46,635 nt of DNA, taken from Opitutaceae bacterium. GTDB taxonomy: Bacteria; Verrucomicrobiota; Verrucomicrobiia; Opitutales; Opitutaceae. Location: NCBI GenBank assembly GCA_005792355.1, contig SXSC01000303.1, positions 1 to 46,635 on the forward strand, written 5' to 3'. Below the pieces are notes generated by a model that ran no database searches, was not told where the DNA came from, and saw only the letters and a program-made list of their open reading frames with translations. This document shows, piece after piece, positions 31,765-40,031 of the stretch (its first letter is position 1; each line of letters opens with the position of its first letter). The translations under genes and the position numbers were made by a program.

Positions 31765-32424
31765 TTACGCCGGCCGGCTTGCCGCCGCAACCAATTCCGT
31801 TCTCGCCGCCGCGAGTCGCACGCGTCCGCCCCGCCAGGCGCGAATCGCCCGCGCGACCACGAAGCCCAGGCTGACCAGCCAAAAGAACGGATCGACCGCA
31901 TAATCCCAGCAGTTCTGCGATTCCAGCACCCCCAGCTCAAAAGCGAGGAGTGCCGCGAAAAACAGCACCCCGAGGCGGTTGCCCCACGCGAGGAAAAGGA
32001 TCGCGAACCCGGCGAGGGTCGACAATGCGACCACCGGGTCCCACCCCCAGAAGTAGAGATCGAGTGCGCCGATCGCCAACGGATGGAGATACAACAGCGT
32101 GCCGGCGACGGCGCCAAAGACCCACGTCGCCCGCCAGTCCGCCGGTTTAAAGACCGCCACGCCGAAAAGATTCTGCCACAGCGCCGCACAGATCGCCCCC
32201 AGCAGCGGCACGCTCGGGTTGGGGCAGATGCTGAAGGCCCAGCTCCAAACCGACAGCCGGCCAGCCGGGACAAATAGCAGCACGACCGTCGCCACGCCGA
32301 GGACGATTTTCACGGTTCGACCGGGTCGGCAGATCTTCAGACGCTCCCCGGCCCAGAGGAGCGCCAGCCAGAGTGTCACGCCGCAGACGAGTCCGTAAAA
32401 TCCGAGATCGAAGCGTCCGTTCAT
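31765..32424 (-). CDS. Polytopic membrane protein of unknown function
   Basis: The protein has 219 residues with about five or six membrane-spanning segments, for example LGFYGLVCGVTLWLALLWAG (about 6-25), VKIVLGVATVVLLFVPAG, ATWVFGAVAGTLLYLHPLAIGAL, and FFWLVSLGFVVARAI near the end. I recognise no family. Its ATG overlaps the sialidase stop as ATGA (32421-32424), so it is translated in tandem with that gene. The spacing suggests it works with the sialidase, perhaps as a membrane partner or transporter component, but no evidence supports a particular role. Confidence 0.7.
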   Translation of the reverse strand: MNGRFDLGFYGLVCGVTLWLALLWAGERLKICRPGRTVKIVLGVATVVLLFVPAGRLSVWSWAFSICPNPSVPLLGAICAALWQNLFGVAVFKPADWRATWVFGAVAGTLLYLHPLAIGALDLYFWGWDPVVALSTLAGFAILFLAWGNRLGVLFFAALLAFELGVLESQNCWDYAVDPFFWLVSLGFVVARAIRAWRGGRVRLAAARTELVAAASRPA

Positions 32425-33659
32425 TGGGTTCCCGCCTCCAACTTCGCCGACCGCCCGTCCAGCCACGCCACGTTGAACTCGACGTGCCGGATGCGTTCCC
32501 GCAGCCAGGTGTACGTCAGGTGGATCCGTCCGTGCTGATCCTCAGCGAGAAACGGGTAGGAAAATTCCCGACGCGCGTCGGCCTCGATCACCGGCCCCGG
32601 CCGCCAAGTCCGGCCGTCGTCACCCGAAATCGCCAGCCGCAGGATGTCGCGCTCGTGCGAGCCATGATTGTACACCAGGAGCACGCGGCCGTCGCGCAAG
32701 CGCAACGCGTCGACCGCCGAATCGGGGTTGGGCAGACCGCTCGGTTCGGCTCCCGCCCACGTCCAGCCGTTGTCGTTCGAATAGGCGGTATGCACGCGGC
32801 GCCCGCCCGGACGATGGTCGCGCAGCACCATCAGCACGCGGTCCCCGTCGAGTGGCACCAGGGTCGGCTGAATCAATCCAGATTCAGCGGAAAGGTTGCG
32901 GATTCGGCATTCCTCCACCGTGCCGTCACGACCCGGCGTGAGCCAGAGCATCTGGGGAAATTTCATCGCGAGTTCGTGATACACCGGCAGTCCAATCCGG
33001 CCGTCGGTGGCGTGAATCGGCTTGTTCCGCACGAGCGAGCTGAGGTTGAGAAACGGATTGAGCGTCAATCGCCGGCTCCCGCCCCAGGTGCGACCCTCAT
33101 CGCGCGACGTCTTCACGTTGAGTGCGCTGCCCGACCAGCCACCGACGGAGACGCTGACGTAAACCATCCACAGCAATCCGGAGCGATCGGGGAAGATCAC
33201 CGCGTTGCCCACTTTTTTGACCAGCCGTTCGAGCTCGCTCTCGGCACTCGCGCGGTTGACGGCGGTCTGCGGCGCGGCCCATTCGCTCATCCCGGGTGCG
33301 CGTCGCGCGGTGAACAGTGAAACATCGGCCGCACCCTCGCGCGAACCGCCGTACCAGAGTGCGAGGAGATCGCCACTCGGCAGCACGCAGATGGAACTGC
33401 TGTGGACCGAGGGTGTGTGCGCGCGCGGCGTGACCCAGCTTTGGCGGAAAAACGGCACGCGCTCGGGCGCGGGTGGGACCGCCACCGGTCGGTGTTCGCG
33501 CGCGAGGTGGACGGGGGCGACAATCCCGCCGCGCGTCGGGGCAAAGGCGGCCACGAGCGCCGCCACCACCGTCGCCACTATCAAAGCGACGCGTTGGCGC
33601 GGCGGCAGCCGGCCCGTTCCCGGATGGCCGGCAGGTGGGGTGGGGTGGAAAAACGGCAT
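32421..33659 (-). CDS. Membrane-anchored sialidase-like (BNR) protein
   Basis: The protein has 412 residues. A single hydrophobic segment near 25-40 (RVALIVATVVAALVAAFAP) suggests an N-terminal anchor or uncleaved leader. The rest is a six-bladed-propeller candidate with three Asp boxes: SRDEGRTWGG (about 187-196), SNDNGWTWAG (about 300-309) and SGDDGRTWRP (about 350-359). The SVHSSSICVLPSGDLLALWYGGSREGA start and the Arg residues fit the exo-sialidase or BNR_2 family used for sialic acid or related sugars. I took the ATG at 33659 over a TTG at 33668. It is followed without a gap by the small membrane protein. Whether sialic acid is the substrate cannot be told. Confidence 0.82.
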   Translation of the reverse strand: MPFFHPTPPAGHPGTGRLPPRQRVALIVATVVAALVAAFAPTRGGIVAPVHLAREHRPVAVPPAPERVPFFRQSWVTPRAHTPSVHSSSICVLPSGDLLALWYGGSREGAADVSLFTARRAPGMSEWAAPQTAVNRASAESELERLVKKVGNAVIFPDRSGLLWMVYVSVSVGGWSGSALNVKTSRDEGRTWGGSRRLTLNPFLNLSSLVRNKPIHATDGRIGLPVYHELAMKFPQMLWLTPGRDGTVEECRIRNLSAESGLIQPTLVPLDGDRVLMVLRDHRPGGRRVHTAYSNDNGWTWAGAEPSGLPNPDSAVDALRLRDGRVLLVYNHGSHERDILRLAISGDDGRTWRPGPVIEADARREFSYPFLAEDQHGRIHLTYTWLRERIRHVEFNVAWLDGRSAKLEAGTQ

Positions 33660-33761
33660 GGTCGGCAAGGAAAGAGAGGTTGGCCTCGACCGCGGGGCGG
33701 CAGGCGCGCGTGGACGAAAATTGGCCGGCGACAGCGGAAAAATTTTGGGGATGCCAACTGA

Positions 33762-35819
33762 TCAGTTTGAACTCTCGGTGCCTTTTCGCCGGGATGACTT
33801 TGTGTTTTGCATCAGCAGATATCGCGCAGTCTCGTAAAACGCGGTGGTGAGCAGTGTGTGTTCATCCTCCGCCCCGACCAGCCCTCCGGACGGCGCCGGA
33901 GCGGCAAAGTCGGCCCAGACAAAAGTCGGGGAGCCCCCGGACAGTCGATGGCTGCCGTAGTGTGATCCCCGCACCAAGCCGATGGTCTTCGTGTTGTGAT
34001 CGACGATAAAGGCGGCATTGCTCCGCCCGCCGTCGAGTTGTTGCTGGCGCAGGAGATCGCGGCCCAGCGTGGTGTTGCGGTGGGGGATGTTCGCGAGGCC
34101 GGCCACCGTGGGGAGAATGTCCACCTGCGAGGCGACGGCGTGCACGCGCTGCGGCGCGAGCAGCTTGGGCGCGTAAAACAGCAGTGGCACGTGATAACAG
34201 GTCAGTCGCTGCTCGGTCCAGGCGGGCGGGAACATCGCACCGGCATCTCCGCCGATCCCGTGATCGCCGACAAAAACGAAAATCGTATTGTCGAAATACG
34301 GCGCCTGTTTCGCCGCCTCGATGAACTTTCGAAAGGTATAGTCCGTGTAACGAAACGCATTCAGCTCCGCCAACGACTCGAAGCCCCCCGCCTTCAGCTG
34401 CTCCGGCGGAATGTCGACCCGCGAGAATTCCCGCAAATCCTCCCGTGGAATCGTATATGGCCGGTGATTGCCCGCGGTCTGGATGACCGCGACGAAGGGT
34501 TTGTTCCGCGCGCGCAACACCTCGTGGGCTTCGAGGAAAAGGCTCTTGTCGCTGATCCCCCAGACGTCGACCCGCGGCGACTTGAAACTGCCCGATTCGT
34601 AGAGCTGCAAATCGTCGAGGTTGTTCGTCAGCAGGCCGCGGATGTTGGCCCAGCTGGTGCTGCCGCCGAGGAAATAGAATTTCTCGTGACCGGTGAAATC
34701 GTTGAGGATCGTGTGCTGGTTGACGAGCGTGGGGTTGCGACTGGCGGTCTCCACCATTTCCACGTCGGGAACGCCGGTCAGCGTGGCCCAGACCCCGCGC
34801 GCCGTGCCGACATGCGGAGTGTAGCAATTATCGAAAAACACACCCTGCCGGCACAGCTCCGCAAAAAACGGCGTGGTATCGAGCGGGTTGCCCCACATCG
34901 AGCTCTTGTAGCCGCTGAACGACTCGCAGATCACCACGATGACATTGGGTGGCGGCGTGCCGGCGGCCGGACGCGCGGCCACGCTGCGCTCAAACGGCAG
35001 GCGCGCCGGGTCCGGCGTCGTCACGCCCAGATAGGCCGCCATCCGCAGGTAGTGCGCGCCCACTTCGGCGGCATTGTAACCGGAGGCGCGGAAACTCAGG
35101 GAACTGAGGAACGACTCCACGGGGTTCAACGCCAGATGCGCGGCGGCATCGCTGCGCAGATCGAAGGCGTCGCTCCACCGCAACGGGTATTGCCCGACCC
35201 GGCCAAATATTCCCACGACGCAGGCGAACCCCGTCAGGCCGAACCACAACGCCCGCCCCAGCCGCGGTGCCGGTTCCGCCGCTCCCGCCGCCCTCCGGTG
35301 CAGCCAACTCATGACGACCACGCCGCTAGCCAGAGCGATCGCAAGGCCGAGCCCGATCCGCGCCAACGGATAGCTCTGCCACGCCATGCCGGCGGAAATC
35401 TCCGCGTCGGCCAGAAAGCCGAGGACGGAGGCATTGAGCCGCTGGTGGAGGTAGCGGTAGTGCAGAAAATCGACCGCATAGAAGCCTAGCAGCAGCGCGC
35501 TGAACAATCCGAACACCCCAAGCCAGCAGCGCCGGCCGATCGTCCCGCGAAACGGACTAAAAATCCGCCAGCTGCCGAAGACGAGCAGGGCCAGCATGGC
35601 CGTGGCCACCACCCGGGCGTCGTACCGTATCCCGAGCCCAAATACCGGCCAGACCTGGGCGAACGGAACGCGGGCAGATGGCAATGCCAGATACGCGCCG
35701 ACTCGCAGCAACGTCATCACGCCGAGAAAGAGAATGGCGAGGGATGCCGACCACCGGATCAAACGCGGCGGCGAGGGGAAAAAACTCGAAGAAACGGGGA
35801 TAATGGATTGTTGCCGCAT
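33762..35819 (-). CDS. LTA synthase/phosphoglycerol transferase-type sulfatase family membrane protein
   Basis: The protein has 685 residues. The N-terminal part (about 1-225) holds five or so membrane segments. The extracellular sulfatase-fold domain starts at about 300 with PPPNVIVVICESFSGYKSSMWG. The nucleophile region is PHVGTARGVWATLTG, with Thr the likely catalytic residue, followed by TAGNHRPYTIP and the metal-binding VGDHGIGGDAG. This order matches the LtaS/OpgB/YejM family, which transfers phosphoglycerol or phosphoethanolamine groups onto glycans or lipids outside the cytoplasm. The ATG at 35819 was preferred over an open frame to 35972, whose extra residues look non-coding. It is divergent from the Gfo/Idh gene, 129 bp apart. 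Confidence 0.9.
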   Translation of the reverse strand: MRQQSIIPVSSSFFPSPPRLIRWSASLAILFLGVMTLLRVGAYLALPSARVPFAQVWPVFGLGIRYDARVVATAMLALLVFGSWRIFSPFRGTIGRRCWLGVFGLFSALLLGFYAVDFLHYRYLHQRLNASVLGFLADAEISAGMAWQSYPLARIGLGLAIALASGVVVMSWLHRRAAGAAEPAPRLGRALWFGLTGFACVVGIFGRVGQYPLRWSDAFDLRSDAAAHLALNPVESFLSSLSFRASGYNAAEVGAHYLRMAAYLGVTTPDPARLPFERSVAARPAAGTPPPNVIVVICESFSGYKSSMWGNPLDTTPFFAELCRQGVFFDNCYTPHVGTARGVWATLTGVPDVEMVETASRNPTLVNQHTILNDFTGHEKFYFLGGSTSWANIRGLLTNNLDDLQLYESGSFKSPRVDVWGISDKSLFLEAHEVLRARNKPFVAVIQTAGNHRPYTIPREDLREFSRVDIPPEQLKAGGFESLAELNAFRYTDYTFRKFIEAAKQAPYFDNTIFVFVGDHGIGGDAGAMFPPAWTEQRLTCYHVPLLFYAPKLLAPQRVHAVASQVDILPTVAGLANIPHRNTTLGRDLLRQQQLDGGRSNAAFIVDHNTKTIGLVRGSHYGSHRLSGGSPTFVWADFAAPAPSGGLVGAEDEHTLLTTAFYETARYLLMQNTKSSRRKGTESSN

Positions 35820-35948
35820 TCGCGAAATGCGACGCGTGAACCTGAGTATGCCACTCAGTGCCGGTTCCCCGGGGGCGTCAATCGCTTTGCCGAAGATTCT
35901 TTGCGTGGGACGCAAGACCCGGTAGAGCTTTTCGTCTCCAACTCCACC

Positions 35949-37316
35949 ATGAATCGCCGACATTTCCTCCAACGCACCGCGGCGGCCACCACCGTGTCCG
36001 CATTTCCGTTTTCCATCCGCGCCTCCGACAAGTCAGGCGCGAAGAAATTCCGCACCGCCCTCATCGGCTGCGGTTGGTGGGGTAACAACATCCTGCGCGA
36101 GGCACTGGCCGGCGGCGCGTGCGAACTCGTCGCGCTCTGCGACGTCGATTCGCGCCAGTTTCAGCCGACCCTCGCCAACGGCGCCAAGGGGGTCAGCGAT
36201 ACACCGAAGCTTTTCCGGGACTACCGCGAACTCCTTGCCACGGCGAAGCCCGAGATTGTCATCGTCGGGACGCCGGATCACTGGCACGCGCTGCCCATGA
36301 TCGCCGCGGTGAAGGCCGGCGCGCACGTTTACGTTGAGAAACCGATCGGCCACACCGTGATGGAGGGCCGCGCGATGGTCAACGCCGCCCGCGCCACCGG
36401 GCGCGTCGTCCAGGTGGGAACGCACCGCCGGATCTCGCCGCACAACATCAGCGGCCGCGATTTCATCCGCTCCGGCAAGGCCGGCGAAATCGGCATGGTG
36501 CGGTGCTTCGTCAATTATGGCGGCGGCGGTCCCGAAAAACCGCTCCCGACCATCGATGCGCCGAAGGAGCTTGATTGGAACCTGTGGTGCGGCCCCGCGC
36601 CGCTGCGCCCCTTCAACGGCGGCGATCCGCGCAACCCGAGCCAGGGCGCGGGCAACCGCGGCATCCACCCGCGCGGTTTCCGCAACTACCTCGACTACGC
36701 CAACGGCACCCTCGGTGACTGGGGCATCCACTGGCTCGATCAGGTGCTCTGGGTCACCGGCGAGAAATACCCCAGGCGCATCTACTCGACCGGCGGCCGG
36801 CCGATCGCCGGTCCGGCCGTGTTTTCACCCAACGAGCAGACGACCGATGCCCCTGACCATCAGCTCGCGACGTTCAGTTTCGACAAGTTCGACGTGCAAT
36901 GGGAGCACCGTCGCTTCGCCAACAACCACACCGACAAGGGCGAAAACGTCGGCTGCTATTTTTACGGCACCAAGGGCATCTTTCACATGGGCTGGCAGAA
37001 GGGCTGGACGTTCTATCCGACCAACGCCAGCGACCCTGTCATCAGCGAAGCGCCAAAGCTCGGCACGCCCGACTCGCAGAACATCAAGGAAAACTGGGCC
37101 GACTTCCTGCAGGCGATTCGCACCGGCACCAAGCCGGTGTCGGACATCGGCGAGGTCCATCTCTCAACCAACATGGCGTTGCTCGGCATGCTCTCCATGA
37201 AGGTTGGCCGCAGTCTCGAATGGGACGGCGAAAAGGAGCGGATCATCGGCGACGAGGCGGCGAACAAACTCCTCCGCCGCGAGTACCGGAAAGGCTGGGA
37301 GTATCCGCAGGCGTAG
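35949..37316 (+). CDS. Tat-exported Gfo/Idh/MocA family oxidoreductase
   Basis: The protein has 455 residues. The start NRRHFLQRTAAATTVSAFPF is a Tat leader. A Rossmann domain follows: FRTALIGCGWWGNN, with a glycine-rich loop, then VIVGTPDHWHALP, and the catalytic Lys in VYVEKPIGHT. The C-terminal part (about 190-455) has the sheet typical of the family, here with WGIHWLDQVLW and HWLDQ. Members oxidise or epimerise sugars with NAD(P). The Tat-exported form is common in Verrucomicrobiota and Planctomycetota and carries its cofactor across in folded form. The convergent ymdB stop lies 3 bp from this stop. The substrate is not evident. Confidence 0.93.
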   Translation: MNRRHFLQRTAAATTVSAFPFSIRASDKSGAKKFRTALIGCGWWGNNILREALAGGACELVALCDVDSRQFQPTLANGAKGVSDTPKLFRDYRELLATAKPEIVIVGTPDHWHALPMIAAVKAGAHVYVEKPIGHTVMEGRAMVNAARATGRVVQVGTHRRISPHNISGRDFIRSGKAGEIGMVRCFVNYGGGGPEKPLPTIDAPKELDWNLWCGPAPLRPFNGGDPRNPSQGAGNRGIHPRGFRNYLDYANGTLGDWGIHWLDQVLWVTGEKYPRRIYSTGGRPIAGPAVFSPNEQTTDAPDHQLATFSFDKFDVQWEHRRFANNHTDKGENVGCYFYGTKGIFHMGWQKGWTFYPTNASDPVISEAPKLGTPDSQNIKENWADFLQAIRTGTKPVSDIGEVHLSTNMALLGMLSMKVGRSLEWDGEKERIIGDEAANKLLRREYRKGWEYPQA

Positions 37317-37319
37317 CCG

Positions 37320-38108
37320 CTAGCCCGACTGCCGTACCGTCAGGAGTTCGATTTTCTCAGCCCGGGCCATGGACGGATCGATTTGGATCAGGGCACCGGA
37401 CAGGCGCACGTCGCCGGTCGCGACTTCAAAGCGCCGCGGCATGCCGTCGAGAAATCGCTCGACCACCGGCCGCACGTCGCGACCCAGCACGCTCGCGTAC
37501 GGACCCGTCATGCCGACATCGCACATGAAGGCGGTGCCCTTCGGCAACACGCACGCGTCGGCCGTCGGCACGTGCGTGTGCGTGCCCAGGACCGCTGTGA
37601 CCCGGCCGTCGAGATGCCAGCCGAGCGCCTGCTTCTCAGAAGTCGCCTCCGCATGGATCTCCACAATGATGGCGTCGGCCTGCGCCCGTAGTTGCTCAAT
37701 CATCCGGTCGGCGGCCAGGAACGGGCAGTCAGCCTTCAGATTCATGTAAGTCCGGCCGAGCACCGTGAAAACGGCGACGCGAAATCCGCGGGCCTCGATG
37801 ATGAGGTGGTCCCAGCCGGGGCACGCCTTGGGCAGGTTGGCCGGCCGGCACACGCGATCGGTTTGGATGATGTCGTTCTCCCAGCCCCGTTGATCCCAGA
37901 CATGATCGCCCAGGGTGATCGCATCGACGCCGCTTTCGAGAATGGACTTGGCAATGGTCGCGGTGATTCCGGAGCCGGCGGCGGCATTTTCCCCGTTGGC
38001 GATCACGAAGTCGATGGCGTGCTCTGTGCGGAGCCGGGACAGCCGATTGGCGACGATTTCGCGGCCCGGTCGACCAACGATGTCGCCGATAAAAAGCAAT
38101 TTCAGCAT
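37320..38108 (-). CDS. ymdB: YmdB family metallophosphoesterase
   Basis: The protein has 262 residues. It matches the TIGR00282/YmdB group: [12 protein letters not shown] at the start, [36 protein letters not shown] and [10 protein letters not shown]. The family is a 2',3'-cyclic nucleotide phosphodiesterase in the cases studied, and influences RNase Y and biofilm programmes in Bacillus. In this protein the usual GNH of the third motif reads GDH (LGDHVWD), a metal-ligand position, so activity may differ. It lies between the oxidoreductase and ilvB genes, transcribed toward the former. The name is given by family membership. Confidence 0.9.
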   Translation of the reverse strand: MLKLLFIGDIVGRPGREIVANRLSRLRTEHAIDFVIANGENAAAGSGITATIAKSILESGVDAITLGDHVWDQRGWENDIIQTDRVCRPANLPKACPGWDHLIIEARGFRVAVFTVLGRTYMNLKADCPFLAADRMIEQLRAQADAIIVEIHAEATSEKQALGWHLDGRVTAVLGTHTHVPTADACVLPKGTAFMCDVGMTGPYASVLGRDVRPVVERFLDGMPRRFEVATGDVRLSGALIQIDPSMARAEKIELLTVRQSG

Positions 38109-38188
38109 CGAGACAAGGTGCGCGAGGGACGCCCGACCGCCAACTCATTTCGGGCGTTCTCCAAGCCCGGGCTTGCCTCAGCCTACCC

Positions 38189-38214
38189 AGCTGGTTTCTC
38201 CTAACCGGCTTTTT
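38189..38214 (+). promoter_or_regulatory. Possible attenuator hairpin before ilvB
   Basis: AGCTGGTT and AACCGGCT pair (one G-U) around TCTCCT, directly followed by a T-run, 17 bp before the ilvB ATG. The shape is that of an intrinsic terminator placed in the leader, as in attenuation of branched-chain amino acid genes. I found no leader peptide rich in Leu, Val or Ile: the frame that reads across here carries few. The evidence is structure and position only. Confidence 0.35.
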
Positions 38215-38230
38215 CACGAAAGCCATCGCC

Positions 38231-40009
38231 ATGAAGAAAAATACCACATCCACCTCCGCGGTTCCCCAGGCCGACATCGGCCGCGAAATGAAGGGCGCCG
38301 ACTGCGTCGTCGAGTGCCTGATCCGCGAGGGGGTGGACGTCGTCTTTGCGTATCCCGGCGGTGCCTCCCAAGAGCTGCACCAATCGCTCGCCCGCACCGA
38401 CAAGATCCGGGTGATTCTGCCGCGCCACGAGCAGGGCGGATCGTTTGCCGCCGAGGGCTACGCCCGCGCCACCGGCAAGGTCGGCGTGTGCATGGCGACC
38501 AGCGGCCCCGGCGCCACCAACCTCGTGTCGGCCATCGCGGACGCGTTCATGGACTCCATCCCGCTCGTCGCAATCACCGGCCAGGTGTTTTCAAAGTATA
38601 TCGGGAAGATGGCGTTTCAGGAGACCGACTTCTACGGCATGACGCTGCCGATCGTGAAGCACTCGTACCTCGCGATGGACGTGCACGACCTGCCGCGCAT
38701 TTTCAAAGAGGCGTTTCACCTGGCGAACACCGGCCGCCCGGGACCGGTGATCATCGACATCCCGAAGGACATTCAGCAGGCCCGGTTTCGCCCGGTGTTT
38801 CCGGCGTCCGTCGAGTTCCGCAGCACCTACGCCAACGCGATTCAGCACGCTCCGGACGAGCAATTGCAGCAGGTGCTCGCGCTCATCGCCGAGGCGAAGC
38901 GCCCGGTGCTCTATGTCGGCGGCGGTGTCATCTCCGCCGGCGCGCATCAGGAACTGAAGACGTTTGCCGAGAAGACCAACGTGCCGGTCGCGACCACGCT
39001 GATGGGTCTGGGCGCGTTCCCGGAGTCGCATCCGCTCTCAATGCAGTGGTTCGGCATGCACGGCTCCGCCTACGGCAACTGGGCCGTCGATCAGAGCGAT
39101 TTGCTCCTTTGCTTCGGAGCGCGTTTCGACGATCGCATCACCGGCGACACGAAGCATTTTGCGGCCCAGGCGAAGATCGTCCACATCGACATCGACGCCT
39201 CCGAGCATAACAAGAACAAGCGCGTCCAGCTGCCGATCACCAGCGACATCAAGTACGCCCTCGGTCGCCTCAACGGATTCCTGGCGGCCCGAAAATTCGC
39301 GCCACCCGACACGTCGGCGTGGCACGCGCAAATCGCGACGTGGAAAAAAGACCACCCGTTCGCGTATGAAAAAAGCAAGCACATCGTGCCGCAGGAGGCG
39401 GTGAAGGTGCTCTACGAACTGACGAAGGGCGACGCGATCATCACGACGGGCGTGGGTCAGCACCAGATGTGGGCCGCCCAGTTTTATCGCTTCAACGAGC
39501 CGCGCCGCTACATCAGTTCCCTCGGCCTCGGCGCCATGGGCTTCGGCTATCCGGCGGCGATGGGCGCCAAGGTCGCCTGCCCCGACAAGCAGGTCATCGA
39601 CATCGACGGCGATGGCTCGTTCATGATGAACATCCAGGAACTCGCCACCTGCCACATCGAGAAAATCGCCGCGAAGGCGATGATCCTGAACAACCAGCAC
39701 CTCGGCATGGTCGTGCAGTGGGAGGATCGCTTCTACGGCAGCGTGCGCGGCAACACGATTCTCGGCGACGAAACCAACGTCGGCAGCCCGGACAATCCCG
39801 ACGCCCTCTATCCCGACTTCGTGAAGATCGCCGAGGGTTTCGGCGTCAAGGGCCGCCGCGTGATCAAGCGCGGCGAACTGCGCGCCGCCGTGCAGGAGAT
39901 GCTCGACCACGACGGCCCGTACGTGCTCGACGTGATCGTGCCCTACACCGAGCACGTGCTGCCGATGATCCCGGCGGGCCGCACGGTGAAGGACATGCTG
40001 CTGAAGTGA
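38231..40009 (+). CDS. ilvB: Acetolactate synthase, large catalytic subunit
   Basis: The protein has 592 residues, normal for a catalytic subunit. It joins two pyruvates, or pyruvate and 2-oxobutyrate, in valine, leucine and isoleucine synthesis using ThDP. The ThDP Glu lies in [19 protein letters not shown] (about 68-86), and the later [18 protein letters not shown] and [18 protein letters not shown] stretches (about 460-500) contain the ThDP-Mg motif and the FAD/herbicide-site residues of biosynthetic AHAS. The N-terminal extension of about 20 residues is unrelated to the family. No ilvH regulatory subunit or ilvC lies next to it: the next gene is convergent. A hairpin with a T-run precedes it. 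Confidence 0.95.
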   Translation: MKKNTTSTSAVPQADIGREMKGADCVVECLIREGVDVVFAYPGGASQELHQSLARTDKIRVILPRHEQGGSFAAEGYARATGKVGVCMATSGPGATNLVSAIADAFMDSIPLVAITGQVFSKYIGKMAFQETDFYGMTLPIVKHSYLAMDVHDLPRIFKEAFHLANTGRPGPVIIDIPKDIQQARFRPVFPASVEFRSTYANAIQHAPDEQLQQVLALIAEAKRPVLYVGGGVISAGAHQELKTFAEKTNVPVATTLMGLGAFPESHPLSMQWFGMHGSAYGNWAVDQSDLLLCFGARFDDRITGDTKHFAAQAKIVHIDIDASEHNKNKRVQLPITSDIKYALGRLNGFLAARKFAPPDTSAWHAQIATWKKDHPFAYEKSKHIVPQEAVKVLYELTKGDAIITTGVGQHQMWAAQFYRFNEPRRYISSLGLGAMGFGYPAAMGAKVACPDKQVIDIDGDGSFMMNIQELATCHIEKIAAKAMILNNQHLGMVVQWEDRFYGSVRGNTILGDETNVGSPDNPDALYPDFVKIAEGFGVKGRRVIKRGELRAAVQEMLDHDGPYVLDVIVPYTEHVLPMIPAGRTVKDMLLK

Positions 40010-40030
40010 GGTTTTCGCCCCGCGAAAACC
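40010..40030. terminator. Hairpin between convergent ilvB and cyclase genes
   Basis: GGTTTTCGC and GCGAAAACC pair perfectly around CCC, exactly in the 22 bp between the two stop codons. The A- and T-rich arms could act as a two-way terminator. There is no separate T-tract. Confidence 0.6.
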
Positions 40031-40031
40031 G

